A DNA stretch of 31,606 nt from a bacterium (GCA_035528375.1 DATKYS010000098.1:1-31606), one strand, 5' to 3'; positions 1-6,568 are shown, counted from the first letter of the stretch. Notes: generated from the letters alone by a model not told the origin. Numbers and translations are program-made.

Positions 1-21
1 ATGAATATCGTGTAGCGCCTT

Positions 22-79
22 CCGTAGGGGCGGGTGTCCACACCCGCCCGCGGGAGGGTCTGGAGACCCTCCCCTACGG
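22..79. repeat. GTAGGGGC-type inverted-repeat element, complete copy
   Basis: The outer arms CCGTAGGGG (22-30) and CCCCTACGG (71-79) are perfect 9-base inverted repeats. Inside lie two further hairpins, CGGGTGT/ACACCCG and GAGGGTCT/AGACCCTC. A second full element with the same outer arms but a different interior lies at 27782-27851, and partial relatives lie near 5702 and 28464. It is in the leader of the leuD-type gene. This looks like a REP or MITE-like non-coding element; no transposase is visible. Confidence 0.7.
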
Positions 80-124
80 TAACGGAACGCAAACCTTTAG
101 TTAAAAATGCCGAGGTGCACCGAT

Positions 125-595
125 ATGAGCCGCGTTTGGAAGTACGGCGACGACGTGAACACGGACCAGATGTTTCCCGGCAAATACACCTACACCTGCT
201 CCACGCCCGAGGAAATCGCCCCGCACCTCTTTGAGGACCTGGACGCGGATTTCGCCAAAGAGGTCCGGCCCGAGGACCTCGTCCTGGCCGGGAAAAACTT
301 CGGCTGCGGCAGCTCCCGGGAGCACCCGGCCAAGGGGCTGCGCCACGTGGGCGTGCGGGCGGTCATCGCCGAGAGCTTCGCCCGCATCTTCTTCCGCAGC
401 GCCATCAACCAGGGCCTCGCGGTGATAGAGTGCCCCGCGGCCGTGGAGGCGTACCGGGAGGGGGACGCGGTGGAGCTCGACGAGGAGGCGGGCGTCGTGC
501 GCGTGGCGGGGGTGGAGTTCCGCTTCCCACCCTACCCGCCCGCGGTAAAGGCGATTCTGGCGGCCGGGGGCCTGGCGGCGTACCTCAGCCGTTGA
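125..595 (+). CDS. leuD: 3-isopropylmalate dehydratase small subunit (aconitase swivel domain)
   Basis: Small subunit of the two-subunit isopropylmalate isomerase, which interconverts 2- and 3-isopropylmalate in leucine synthesis together with the Fe-S subunit LeuC. The 156-residue product is almost entirely the swivel domain. It opens with the family segment YGDDVNTDQMFPGKYT and carries the signature GKNFGCGSSREHP near residues 57-69, followed by AVIAESFARIFFRSAINQGL. The length fits the short, archaeal-type LeuD class. I chose the ATG at 125 because AGGTG lies 8 bases upstream; an in-frame ATG at 107 lacks such a site. leuC is not in the window and may lie just left of it. The short class also includes homoaconitase and 2,3-dimethylmalate dehydratase small subunits, so the exact substrate is inferred. 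Confidence 0.85.
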   Translation: MSRVWKYGDDVNTDQMFPGKYTYTCSTPEEIAPHLFEDLDADFAKEVRPEDLVLAGKNFGCGSSREHPAKGLRHVGVRAVIAESFARIFFRSAINQGLAVIECPAAVEAYREGDAVELDEEAGVVRVAGVEFRFPPYPPAVKAILAAGGLAAYLSR

Positions 596-625
596 CCACC
601 CGTTCAGCTTTGACCTATAGAAAAA

Positions 626-652
626 GGCCGACCCGCAGGTCGGCCCAGTTTT
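626..652. terminator. Bidirectional intrinsic terminator
   Basis: Perfect stem GGCCGACC/GGTCGGCC (626-633, 638-645) with loop CGCA. It is preceded by five A and followed by a short T run, so it can end the converging leuD (+) and TPR lipoprotein (-) transcripts. Confidence 0.8.
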
Positions 653-672
653 ATCCTTGTCTCGGCCCGTCG

Positions 673-1362
673 CTACTCCCAGATTTTCCGCGCGGTTTCG
701 GAGATACGCTTGAACTCCGCAGAGCCGCGGATTTTATCCATGTCGTGGTCCTCCAGAAAACGCAGGAGCACCGACTTGAGGGCGACGCGGAGCCACTCGA
801 GAGCCGGTCCTTCGTTCCCCTGAAGGGCGTGGCAGCAGGCGGCGTTGAAGGCCGCCCGCTCGTTGGACTGGTCCAGCCGGAAAATCTGCTCCCACAGCCC
901 CGCCGATTTCTCGTACTCCCCGGCCAGATACGTGTCCCAGGCCTCGGTCGAGGTATCGTCCATCCCGCCGATCTTGGACGCGGGGACCTTGTCGTAGGCG
1001 AAGGAGGCGAGCAGCTTCAACTGCTGAAATTCCTCGTTCTTCGCCAGCGGCCCCAGGTCCGGATCGTCGAGCCGGGGGGTGAGGGCGAGCTTGATGGACT
1101 TGCGCAGCCAGTCGAGGGCGTTCTCCTCGTCGCCCAACCGGGCGTAGCAGCGCGAGATGTTGAAGGCCGTCTCGTCGGAGGTCGGGTCGAGCCCGAAGGC
1201 CTCCTCCCACGCGGCCAGAGCCCCCTCGAAGTCATCCTGCTTGAAGGCGGCCTCGGCGTTTTCGTTCGACTCCCTGAACTCCACGGAACCTTTGAGCTGT
1301 TCCAGCTCGGTGCAGGATGCGGCGACCAAAAGCACCGCTGCGAGGCAGAACATCCTGAACAT
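673..1362 (-). CDS. TPR-repeat lipoprotein with internal duplication
   Basis: Predicted envelope lipoprotein of 229 residues; the molecular function is unknown. From the chosen start the protein begins with a hydrophobic signal ending VAASC, with the lipidated Cys at residue 17. The rest is helical repeat. Two consecutive halves resemble each other: each has an Asp- or Gly-rich turn, an A..LWE/AWEE helix, F(G/R)LD, a long AAFN.(S/A)(R/C)C helix, AL(D/E)WLR and a tail containing EF(Q/K)(Q/R). This points to an old tandem duplication of a TPR pair. The longest open frame would start at 1479, but its first 39 residues look non-coding. The ATG at 1360-1362 has AAGGGGGT just upstream and a good promoter farther up. 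It diverges from lepA and probably is monocistronic. TPR proteins usually act as protein-interaction scaffolds. Confidence 0.8.
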   Translation of the reverse strand: MFRMFCLAAVLLVAASCTELEQLKGSVEFRESNENAEAAFKQDDFEGALAAWEEAFGLDPTSDETAFNISRCYARLGDEENALDWLRKSIKLALTPRLDDPDLGPLAKNEEFQQLKLLASFAYDKVPASKIGGMDDTSTEAWDTYLAGEYEKSAGLWEQIFRLDQSNERAAFNAACCHALQGNEGPALEWLRVALKSVLLRFLEDHDMDKIRGSAEFKRISETARKIWE

Positions 1363-1410
1363 CTGGACCCCCTTGCCGGAGATTGGGACCGACGGATTTT
1401 CTCCGTTCCG

Positions 1411-1439
1411 ATTGTACACTTTTAAGGCCGGCGGGCCAA
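1411..1439 (-). promoter_or_regulatory. Promoter of the TPR lipoprotein gene
   Basis: On the minus strand TTGGCC (1434-1439) and TACAAT (1411-1416) are separated by 17 bases. They lie about 50 bases upstream of the chosen ATG and back-to-back with the lepA promoter. Confidence 0.6.
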
Positions 1440-1446
1440 GCCTGCG

Positions 1447-1475
1447 TTGGACCGCCGGGGGCGGCGTGGTATAAT
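1447..1475 (+). promoter_or_regulatory. Promoter of lepA
   Basis: TTGGAC (1447-1452), a 17-base spacer and a consensus TATAAT (1470-1475). The transcript would have a leader of about 120 bases before the lepA ATG, including a small CCCGG/CCGGG hairpin near 1556-1572. Confidence 0.7.
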
Positions 1476-1604
1476 CCACTCACGAAAACGCAAGGTTGGG
1501 CGGGAGTCTGCGCCCGAAGGGAAAATCTGCGCCTCACGTCCCCGTGTCTCCGTACTCCCGGTTTTTGCCGGGAACGCCGACGCCGCACCCGGCATTAAGG
1601 TCGA

Positions 1605-3452
1605 ATGTCCACTCCGATAAAAAGCATACGTAACTTCTCGATAATCGCCCACATAGACCACGGTAAAAGCACCCTGGCCGACCGGATGCTCGAGCTCACC
1701 GGCACCGTGGACAAGCGCCTGATGCGCGAGCAGGTCCTGGACACCATGGACCTCGAGCGGGAGCGCGGCATAACCATCAAGGCCCAGAACGCCCGGATGA
1801 GCTTCACCACCGCGGGTGGCGAGACCTACGAGCTGAACCTCATAGACACGCCGGGGCACGTGGACTTCACCTACGAGGTGAGCCGGGCCCTGGCCGCCTG
1901 CGAGGGGGTGCTCCTCGTCGTGGACGCCACCCAGGGGGTGGAGGCGCAGACGGTGGCCAACATGTACCTCGCCGTCGCCCACGGCCTCACCATCATCTCG
2001 GTCATCAACAAGGTGGACCTGGACACCGCCCGGCCCGAGCACGCCGCCGAAGAGGTGCTCACGCTCCTGGGGAATCCCGACGCCCCCCTCTTCTTCGTGA
2101 GCGCCAAGACCGGCGAAGGGGTGCCCGAGCTCCTGCAGGGCATCGTGGACCTCGTGCCGCCGCCGGCGGGGAACATGGACGCGCCGCTGCGGGCCCTCGT
2201 TTACGACGCCTTCTACGACGACTACCTGGGTATCGTGACCGCTCTGCGCATCGTGGACGGCGTCCTCGCCAAAGGCGACGAGATAGAGTTCTATGCCCAC
2301 GGCGGTCGGTACGCGGTGAGCCAGCTCGGCTACTTCGCCGTGGAGCGGCGGCAGCTCGCCGAGCTCTCCGCCGGCGAGGTAGGTTTCTTCACCGGGGCGG
2401 TGAAGGAACTCGCCCAGGTCAAAATCGGCGACACTCTCATCCACTCCCGCCAGCATGCCAAGGTCGTACCGCTCCCGGGTTACCGCGAGCCGAAGTCCGT
2501 CGTCTTCTGCGGGCTCTACCCCTCGGACAACGACGACTACGACGACCTGAAGAACGCCCTGCAGAAACTGTCCCTGAACGACGCCAGCTTCACCTGGGAG
2601 CCGGAGACCTCGGAGGCGCTGGGGTTCGGCTTCCGCTGCGGATTTTTGGGAATGCTGCACATGGAGATCGTCCAGGAGCGCCTGGAGCGGGAATATGATC
2701 TGGACCTGGTCGCCACCACGCCCAACGTCATCTACGTGGTGACCACCACCGACGCCGTGACCCGGGAGTTCCACTCCCCCGTCGGTCTGCCCGACTTCTC
2801 CCGGATCGAGGCCATCGCCGAGCCGTACATCCGGGCCACCATCGTCACCCCGCCGACCTACATCGGCAGCATCATGCGGCTCTGCGAGGATAAGCGTGGG
2901 GGATACACGAACACGGAGTACCTGGACCCCGAACGCGTGCTGTTGACCTTCGAGCTGCCGCTGGCCGAGGTGGTGCTGGATTTCTACGACCGCCTGAAGA
3001 GCGTCACCCGCGGGTACGCCTCCTTCGATTACGACCTCATCGAGCCCCGGGTGAACGAGCTGGAAAAGCTGGAGATAATGGTCAACGGGCAGGCGGTGGA
3101 CGCCCTGTCCATCATCATCCACAAGGACAAGGCGTACCAGTACGGGCGGAACCTGACGCTGAAGTTGCAGAAGCTCATCCCGCGGCAGCTATTCGAGGTG
3201 GCCATCCAGGCCAGGCTCGGGGGGCGGATAATCGCCCGGGAGACCGTCAAACCGCTGAGAAAGGACGTCACCGCCAAGTGCTACGGCGGGGACATCACCC
3301 GCAAGCGCAAGCTCCTGGAGAAGCAGAAGAAGGGCAAGAAGCGGATGAAGATGGTGGGCACCGTCGAAATCCCCCAGAAGGCCTTCATGAGCGTCCTGGG
3401 CGTTGAGGAGGACCCCCACGAGATCCGGCAGAAGTACGGCCGGGGGCGATAG
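1605..3452 (+). CDS. lepA: Elongation factor 4 (LepA), back-translocating ribosomal GTPase
   Basis: Translational GTPase that acts on stalled or mis-translocated ribosomes and in ribosome biogenesis. The full G domain is visible: AHIDHGKS (15-22), the G2 region with LERERGITIK (50-59), DTPGHVDF (81-88) with the catalytic His, NKVD (135-138) and SAKTG (166-170). The LepA-specific C-terminal domain is present, including LEREYDLDLVATTPNV and the Lys-rich KKGKKRMKMVGTVEIPQ segment, ending in QKYGRGR. At 615 residues it is slightly longer than the usual ~600. The ATG is preceded by TAAGGT. It is transcribed alone from its own promoter, diverging from the TPR lipoprotein gene. Confidence 0.97.
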   Translation: MSTPIKSIRNFSIIAHIDHGKSTLADRMLELTGTVDKRLMREQVLDTMDLERERGITIKAQNARMSFTTAGGETYELNLIDTPGHVDFTYEVSRALAACEGVLLVVDATQGVEAQTVANMYLAVAHGLTIISVINKVDLDTARPEHAAEEVLTLLGNPDAPLFFVSAKTGEGVPELLQGIVDLVPPPAGNMDAPLRALVYDAFYDDYLGIVTALRIVDGVLAKGDEIEFYAHGGRYAVSQLGYFAVERRQLAELSAGEVGFFTGAVKELAQVKIGDTLIHSRQHAKVVPLPGYREPKSVVFCGLYPSDNDDYDDLKNALQKLSLNDASFTWEPETSEALGFGFRCGFLGMLHMEIVQERLEREYDLDLVATTPNVIYVVTTTDAVTREFHSPVGLPDFSRIEAIAEPYIRATIVTPPTYIGSIMRLCEDKRGGYTNTEYLDPERVLLTFELPLAEVVLDFYDRLKSVTRGYASFDYDLIEPRVNELEKLEIMVNGQAVDALSIIIHKDKAYQYGRNLTLKLQKLIPRQLFEVAIQARLGGRIIARETVKPLRKDVTAKCYGGDITRKRKLLEKQKKGKKRMKMVGTVEIPQKAFMSVLGVEEDPHEIRQKYGRGR

Positions 3453-3463
3453 GCGCCGTACCG

Positions 3464-3492
3464 TTGTAAGTTTCGCAGGAATGCGGTAGGAT
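3464..3492 (+). promoter_or_regulatory. Putative promoter of the DNRLRE-type gene
   Basis: TTGTAA (3464-3469), 17-base spacer, TAGGAT (3487-3492), just after the lepA stop. AAAGGA (3512-3517) is the ribosome site for the ATG at 3524. Confidence 0.45.
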
Positions 3493-3523
3493 TGCTGAAA
3501 ATAACCCGCTCAAAGGACACCCG

Positions 3524-4153
3524 ATGCGTTACACCCTGATTCTTCTGTTCATCCTCTCCGCCGTCGCTTCCGCCGAAGAGGTGACTATCCAGCCGGGCCT
3601 GGCCAAGGGCAAGGACGCCTTCTGCTGGGAGCAGCAGCCGAACACCAACTTCGGCGTCTCGTACTACCTCAAGATGTACACCTCGGATTCACCGAACCTG
3701 GGCTTCGCGAGCTTCATCGAGTTCATTGACATCAGTTACTACCGCGGTCGGTACGCCAATTCGGCGACGCTCTACCTCTATACCCAGGCCGTGCTCGGCA
3801 CGGGCGGGGAGGTGGAGTTCGGCGCCTCGGACGCCTTCTGGGATAAGGACCTCATAACCTGGAACAACATGCCCGACATCCACCCCCAGACCCTGGACTC
3901 CGCCGCCTACCCGACCACGGTCGGGGAATGGTGGGCCGTGGACGTCACGGACATCGTGCGGGGCTGGCTGGACAACACGCTGGCCAACCACGGTTTCAAG
4001 CTCTACGACGACGGGACCGGGAGCGTCGGCGCCACCTTCTACGCCAGCGAGTACATGGTGGACGAGACGTTGCGGCCCAAGCTGGTGATGGAGCTTTCCG
4101 AGGAGGGCGTTGAGGCGACATCTTTCGGTTGCATCAAGGCCCGGTACCGTTAA
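3524..4153 (+). CDS. Secreted DNRLRE-domain protein with C-terminal WG-K tag
   Basis: Exported protein of 209 residues, function unknown. It has a clear signal peptide (residues 1-17, cleavage after AVASA). The remainder resembles the DNRLRE / CBM96-like beta-sandwich found in secreted and cell-surface proteins of many bacteria: an early KGKDAFCWEQQPNTNFG, a central AFWDKDLITWNNMP and later VDVTDIVRGWLDN. The family is thought to bind carbohydrate or to be structural; no catalytic residues are visible. After the domain the protein ends in VEATSFGCIKARYR, a tail shared at the very C-terminus with the otherwise unrelated secreted protein at 27877-28413. It is a single gene with its own promoter and a palindromic terminator downstream. 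Confidence 0.75.
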   Translation: MRYTLILLFILSAVASAEEVTIQPGLAKGKDAFCWEQQPNTNFGVSYYLKMYTSDSPNLGFASFIEFIDISYYRGRYANSATLYLYTQAVLGTGGEVEFGASDAFWDKDLITWNNMPDIHPQTLDSAAYPTTVGEWWAVDVTDIVRGWLDNTLANHGFKLYDDGTGSVGATFYASEYMVDETLRPKLVMELSEEGVEATSFGCIKARYR

Positions 4154-4194
4154 ACCGGAACCCGATTCGTCGAGGGGTCGCCGTTACTAAGGAG

Positions 4195-4220
4195 ACAAGG
4201 GGTTTAAACCCCTTGTTTCT
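4195..4220 (+). terminator. Palindromic terminator, AAGGGG-repeat family copy 1
   Basis: Arms ACAAGGGG (4195-4202) and CCCCTTGT (4209-4216) flank TTTAAA and are followed by TTTCTATTTTT. Closely related palindromes lie at 23895-23914 and 30863-30884, so this is both a terminator and a member of a dispersed repeat family. Confidence 0.75.
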
Positions 4221-4232
4221 ATTTTTACCGCC

Positions 4233-4262
4233 TTGTCCGACGGTGGAGGCGGTTGGTATAAT
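4233..4262 (+). promoter_or_regulatory. Promoter of the NCS2 permease gene
   Basis: TTGTCC (4233-4238), 18-base spacer, consensus TATAAT (4257-4262). GGGAGG (4282-4287) lies correctly upstream of the ATG at 4292. No purine riboswitch is recognisable in the short leader. Confidence 0.6.
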
Positions 4263-4291
4263 CGAAAAATTCAACGTCCGCGGGAGGCGCG

Positions 4292-5680
4292 ATGGACCGC
4301 CTGTTCAAACTCGCCGAGCACCAAACGACGGTGAAGCGGGAGTTCGCCGCCGGGGTGACCACCTTCCTCACCATGGCCTACATCATCGCGGTCAATCCCC
4401 AGTTCCTGAACTTCTTCGGCGATCCGTCCCTGGCTAATATCGCCTGGCCCGTCTCGGCCACGGTGACCGCCACCTGCCTGGCCTCGGGCGTGATGTGCAT
4501 ATTCATGGGCCTCTACGCCAACTTCCCCATCGCCCTGGCCTCGGGGATGGGCCTGAACGCCATCGCCGCCTACGAGTTGGCCGCGCCGCTGGGCAGTTTC
4601 CCCGCCGCCATGGCGGTATTCGTCATCGAGGGCCTCATAATCGCCGTCCTCGTGCTGACCCGGATCCGCGAGAAGGTGATGGAGGCCATCCCACTGCCAA
4701 TGAAGCACGCCATCGGCGTCGGAATCGGGCTCTTCATCGCCTTCATCGGATTGGAGGAGGCGGGAATCGTGGTGAGCGACCCGGCGACCCTGGTGGGCGT
4801 CGGCGAGCTGTGGCGTTTCCCGGTTTTGATCGTCGTCCTCGGGCTCTTCGTCACCGCGGTGCTCATGAAATTCCGGGTGCCGGGGGCGATTCTGGTCGGC
4901 ATCGCCGCCACGACCATCATCGCCACGGCGGCCAACTACGTCGCCGGCTTCGGCACCGACGGCTCGTCCATGCTCGGCTTCGCCAAGGGGACGGCGGTCC
5001 TGCCCCAGGAAATCCTCGCCCTGCCCGATTTTTCCACCTTCGGCCGGGTGGACTTCGCCGGTGTATTCAAAGGCTTCGGCTGGCTCGGCGCGTCGCTCAC
5101 CATCTTCAGCGTGATGCTCTCCGACTTCTTCGACACCATGGGCACGGTGGTGGCCATCGGCGACCAGTCGGGGATGATGGACGAAAACGGGAGGATACCG
5201 CGCCTGCGGCGGATTCTTCTGGTGGACAGCCTGGCGGCGGCGGCGGGCGGAGCGGCGGGCGCTTCCAGCGTCACCTCCTACGTGGAGAGCGCCGCGGGCA
5301 TCGCCTCCGGCGGGCGGACCGGCCTGATGGTGGTCGTCGTCGGCGTCCTCTTCCTCGTGTCCATCTTCTTCCATCCGCTGGTGGCGGTGATTCCCGCCCA
5401 GGCCACCGCTCCGGCGCTCATCCTGGTCGGCTTCCTGATGGTCAAGCTCATCCGCCGGATAGATTTCGAGGAGCTGGACACGGCGCTGCCCAGCTTCTTG
5501 ATTATCATGCTGATGCCCCTGACTTACTCCATCACCAACGGCATCGGCGCCGGCTTCATCGCCTACACCTTCCTGAAGATGTTCCAGGGCAAGTTTTCCG
5601 AGGTTCACCCGCTGATGTACGTGGTCACGGTGGGGTTCATCGTCTACTTCGCCGCCCCGGCGATCGTGGGTGCGGTGTGA
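4292..5680 (+). CDS. NCS2-family purine permease (AzgA/PbuG-like)
   Basis: Inner-membrane transporter of the nucleobase-cation symporter-2 superfamily, AzgA branch, which imports adenine, guanine or hypoxanthine with protons. The 462-residue length and the family signatures fit: EFAAGVTTFLTMAYIIAVNP (17-36), ASGMGLNAI, SDFFDTMGTVVAIGDQSGM in the middle, and GASSVTSYVESAAGIASGGR. These are the segments forming the substrate site in this family. About 12-14 hydrophobic helices alternate with short loops, and the C-terminus ends in a hydrophobic stretch. The gene has its own promoter and strong ribosome site. It is not adjacent to purine metabolism genes, so the exact base transported cannot be read from context. 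Confidence 0.9.
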   Translation: MDRLFKLAEHQTTVKREFAAGVTTFLTMAYIIAVNPQFLNFFGDPSLANIAWPVSATVTATCLASGVMCIFMGLYANFPIALASGMGLNAIAAYELAAPLGSFPAAMAVFVIEGLIIAVLVLTRIREKVMEAIPLPMKHAIGVGIGLFIAFIGLEEAGIVVSDPATLVGVGELWRFPVLIVVLGLFVTAVLMKFRVPGAILVGIAATTIIATAANYVAGFGTDGSSMLGFAKGTAVLPQEILALPDFSTFGRVDFAGVFKGFGWLGASLTIFSVMLSDFFDTMGTVVAIGDQSGMMDENGRIPRLRRILLVDSLAAAAGGAAGASSVTSYVESAAGIASGGRTGLMVVVVGVLFLVSIFFHPLVAVIPAQATAPALILVGFLMVKLIRRIDFEELDTALPSFLIIMLMPLTYSITNGIGAGFIAYTFLKMFQGKFSEVHPLMYVVTVGFIVYFAAPAIVGAV

Positions 5681-5852
5681 GAGCGACCTGGTGTTTGTGT
5701 ATGTAGGGCGGGGATTCCCATCCCCGCCGCCGGAGATTTTCTGGTCAACCCCGACGACTGTTGGCAGGAAGCTGTTGTTTAAGTAGAGGACGACAATCTT
5801 CTGACTTGAGAAAAAATAGTATAGGTGAATATTGAATTTGTTTGGGGTGGGT
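5681..5852. other. Gap after the permease: partial repeat, otherwise nothing recognised
   Basis: The stretch starts at chromosomal GC content and then turns AT-rich near 5750. It holds the partial GTAGGG repeat at 5702-5726 and no convincing start-plus-ribosome-site combination on either strand. Confidence 0.5.
5702..5726. repeat. Partial GTAGGGGC-type element
   Basis: GTAGGG is followed by a perfect hairpin CGGGGAT (5709-5715) / ATCCCCG (5720-5726). It resembles the left part of the element at 22-79 but has no matching right arm. Confidence 0.4.
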
Positions 5853-5880
5853 TTATAAACCCACCCCACTTTTGTACTTT
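5844..5880 (+). terminator. 24-base perfect palindrome with T-rich tail
   Basis: GGGGTGGGTTTA (5844-5855) is followed directly by its exact complement (5856-5867), then ACTTTTGTACTTTTTT. On the plus strand it is a strong terminator-like hairpin that could end the permease transcript. On the minus strand the TAA stop of the 47-residue gene lies inside it (5853-5855). Confidence 0.7.
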
Positions 5881-5996
5881 TTTAAAAAATACTTCGCAAT
5901 CACGAGGATTGCTGCTCCAGCGGCGGCTTGAAATATAAAAGACCACCCCAGCATACCGCTTAGGAACATGATTACTAAAATAGCAATTGTATCCAT
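5853..5996 (-). CDS. Small hydrophobic membrane peptide, 47 residues
   Basis: Not a recognised family. ATG at 5994-5996 is preceded by a perfect AAGGAGG (6001-6007 on the plus strand, 4 bases spacing), and a near-consensus promoter with 17-base spacing lies about 110 bases upstream. The peptide begins MDTIAILVIMFLSGMLG. It stays hydrophobic to about residue 38, with an AAAGAA small-residue centre, and ends with a basic tail KYFLKKYKSG. One long or two short membrane helices with a cytoplasmic basic end are likely. The stop codon lies in a 24-base palindrome. The DNA is far more AT-rich than its neighbours and uses AT-ending codons, suggesting acquired DNA. Size and composition recall small regulatory or toxic membrane peptides, but nothing proves such a role. 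Confidence 0.6.
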   Translation of the reverse strand: MDTIAILVIMFLSGMLGWSFIFQAAAGAAILVIAKYFLKKYKSGVGL

Positions 5997-6029
5997 TAAG
6001 CCTCCTTATGATATGGCCAAGACTGACTG

Positions 6030-6068
6030 ATCTATATGGATTAGGCCACTTTATCCAAACATATAGAT
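6030..6068 (-). promoter_or_regulatory. Leader hairpin or operator upstream of the 47-residue gene
   Basis: ATCTATATG (6030-6038) and CATATAGAT (6060-6068) are a perfect 9-base inverted repeat. On the minus strand the pairing can be extended by GGAT/ATCC after a short bulge. It sits between the promoter at 6104-6132 and the ribosome site at 6001-6007, so it would fold in the leader RNA, or act as a dyad operator. It also overlaps a weaker alternative promoter (TTGGAT-16-TATAGA, 6031-6058). Confidence 0.5.
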
Positions 6069-6103
6069 ATTCCGCCAATCAAACCTCGAACTCAACACAA
6101 CAG

Positions 6104-6132
6104 ATTATAGCACATTCCGGGCCGTGCGTCAA
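6104..6132 (-). promoter_or_regulatory. Promoter reading toward the 47-residue peptide gene
   Basis: On the minus strand TTGACG (6127-6132), exactly 17 bases, then consensus TATAAT (6104-6109). This is one of the best matches to a sigma-70 promoter in the window, giving a leader of about 100 bases. Confidence 0.65.
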
Positions 6133-6197
6133 GTATATCCGTGGTCTATTGTTATATTATTTTAAACATAAAGAACAACTTACCAATAAATTGCAAT

Positions 6198-6354
6198 TTA
6201 TTTATTCAACAATGTCCCTATCGCTATTGTCTTAACTTTAATAGGCATATTTCTGTTAAAATTGAAGTCTAGCGATACTGTATTTGTTGTCTTTACAGCC
6301 AACTGTATTGTTATATCAACCTCGGATATTATCGTTAACTTGCATATGTTCCAT
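6198..6354 (-). pseudogene. Possible frameshifted micro-gene
   Basis: On the minus strand AAAGGTGG is followed 8 bases later by ATG (6352-6354), which reads MEHMQVNDNIRG and stops. One base shift in this region joins it to a longer open frame continuing VDITIQLAVKTTNTVS and ending in TLLNK then TAA (6198-6200). The total span is 157 bases, one more than a whole number of codons. The continuing frame has mostly purine first codon positions, as coding DNA does. It could be a decayed small gene, a sequencing or assembly error, or chance in AT-rich DNA; no homology was recognised. Confidence 0.3.
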
Positions 6355-6385
6355 TTCTTCAGCCACCTTTTTGTGGAGCTTATAA

Positions 6386-6414
6386 TTCTGTCAACGTTCT
6401 AGTCATGCTATAAT
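6386..6414 (+). promoter_or_regulatory. Putative promoter of trpS
   Basis: Consensus TATAAT (6409-6414) with a weak TTCTGT 17 bases upstream (6386-6391). It is the only good -10 element on this strand between the AT-rich island and trpS. The expected start point coincides with an ATG at 6422. Confidence 0.45.
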
Positions 6415-6568
6415 CCCCCCGATGCGTTACCGATACCTGCCCAGGAAATTTCTCGCCGTCGCGTACTGCTGGCGCACCTCCCGGCAGTAGTCACCCCCTT
6501 TTTACCATTTTCGGAAAAATCGCCGTGCGGGGCTTGCGTCCCGCCGCGGATACCGCTAGGATAGCGCC

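Larger units (their letters stand above)
6133..6568. other. AT-rich stretch between the peptide-gene promoter and trpS
   Basis: Strongly AT-rich up to about 6415, then abruptly GC-rich. It holds a probable frameshifted micro-gene on the minus strand (6198-6354), a TATAAT-type promoter reading to trpS (6386-6414) and a 22-codon leaderless frame at 6422-6490. No tRNA, known riboswitch or transposase remnant is recognisable. Confidence 0.5.

Noticed and set aside
430-1425. Plus-strand frame running from leuD across the TPR lipoprotein gene
   Set aside because: It overlaps two better-supported genes and passes through a terminator hairpin; its composition is typical of a shadow frame.
1422-3122. 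Long minus-strand frame opposite lepA (566 codons)
   Set aside because: It is the mirror frame of a certain lepA gene, a common artefact at high GC; it has no ribosome site, and its His/Val/Gly-rich composition is typical of antisense translation.
4271-5869. Minus-strand frame opposite the purine permease
   Set aside because: Asp/His/Arg-rich antisense translation of membrane-helix codons; no start signal.
5779-6078. 99-codon minus-strand frame in the AT-rich island
   Set aside because: It lacks a ribosome site and overlaps, in another frame, the 47-residue gene that has promoter, ribosome site and a coherent hydrophobic product.
6190-6402. Plus-strand hydrophobic frame of about 70 codons in the AT-rich island
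   Set aside because: It has no ATG, GTG or TTG start and no ribosome site. Hydrophobic translations arise easily from AT-rich DNA, and the opposite strand has a better-signalled candidate.
6415-6568. T-box leader upstream of trpS
   Set aside because: The conserved T-box sequence (AGGGUGG.ACCGCG) and specifier-stem arrangement are not present.
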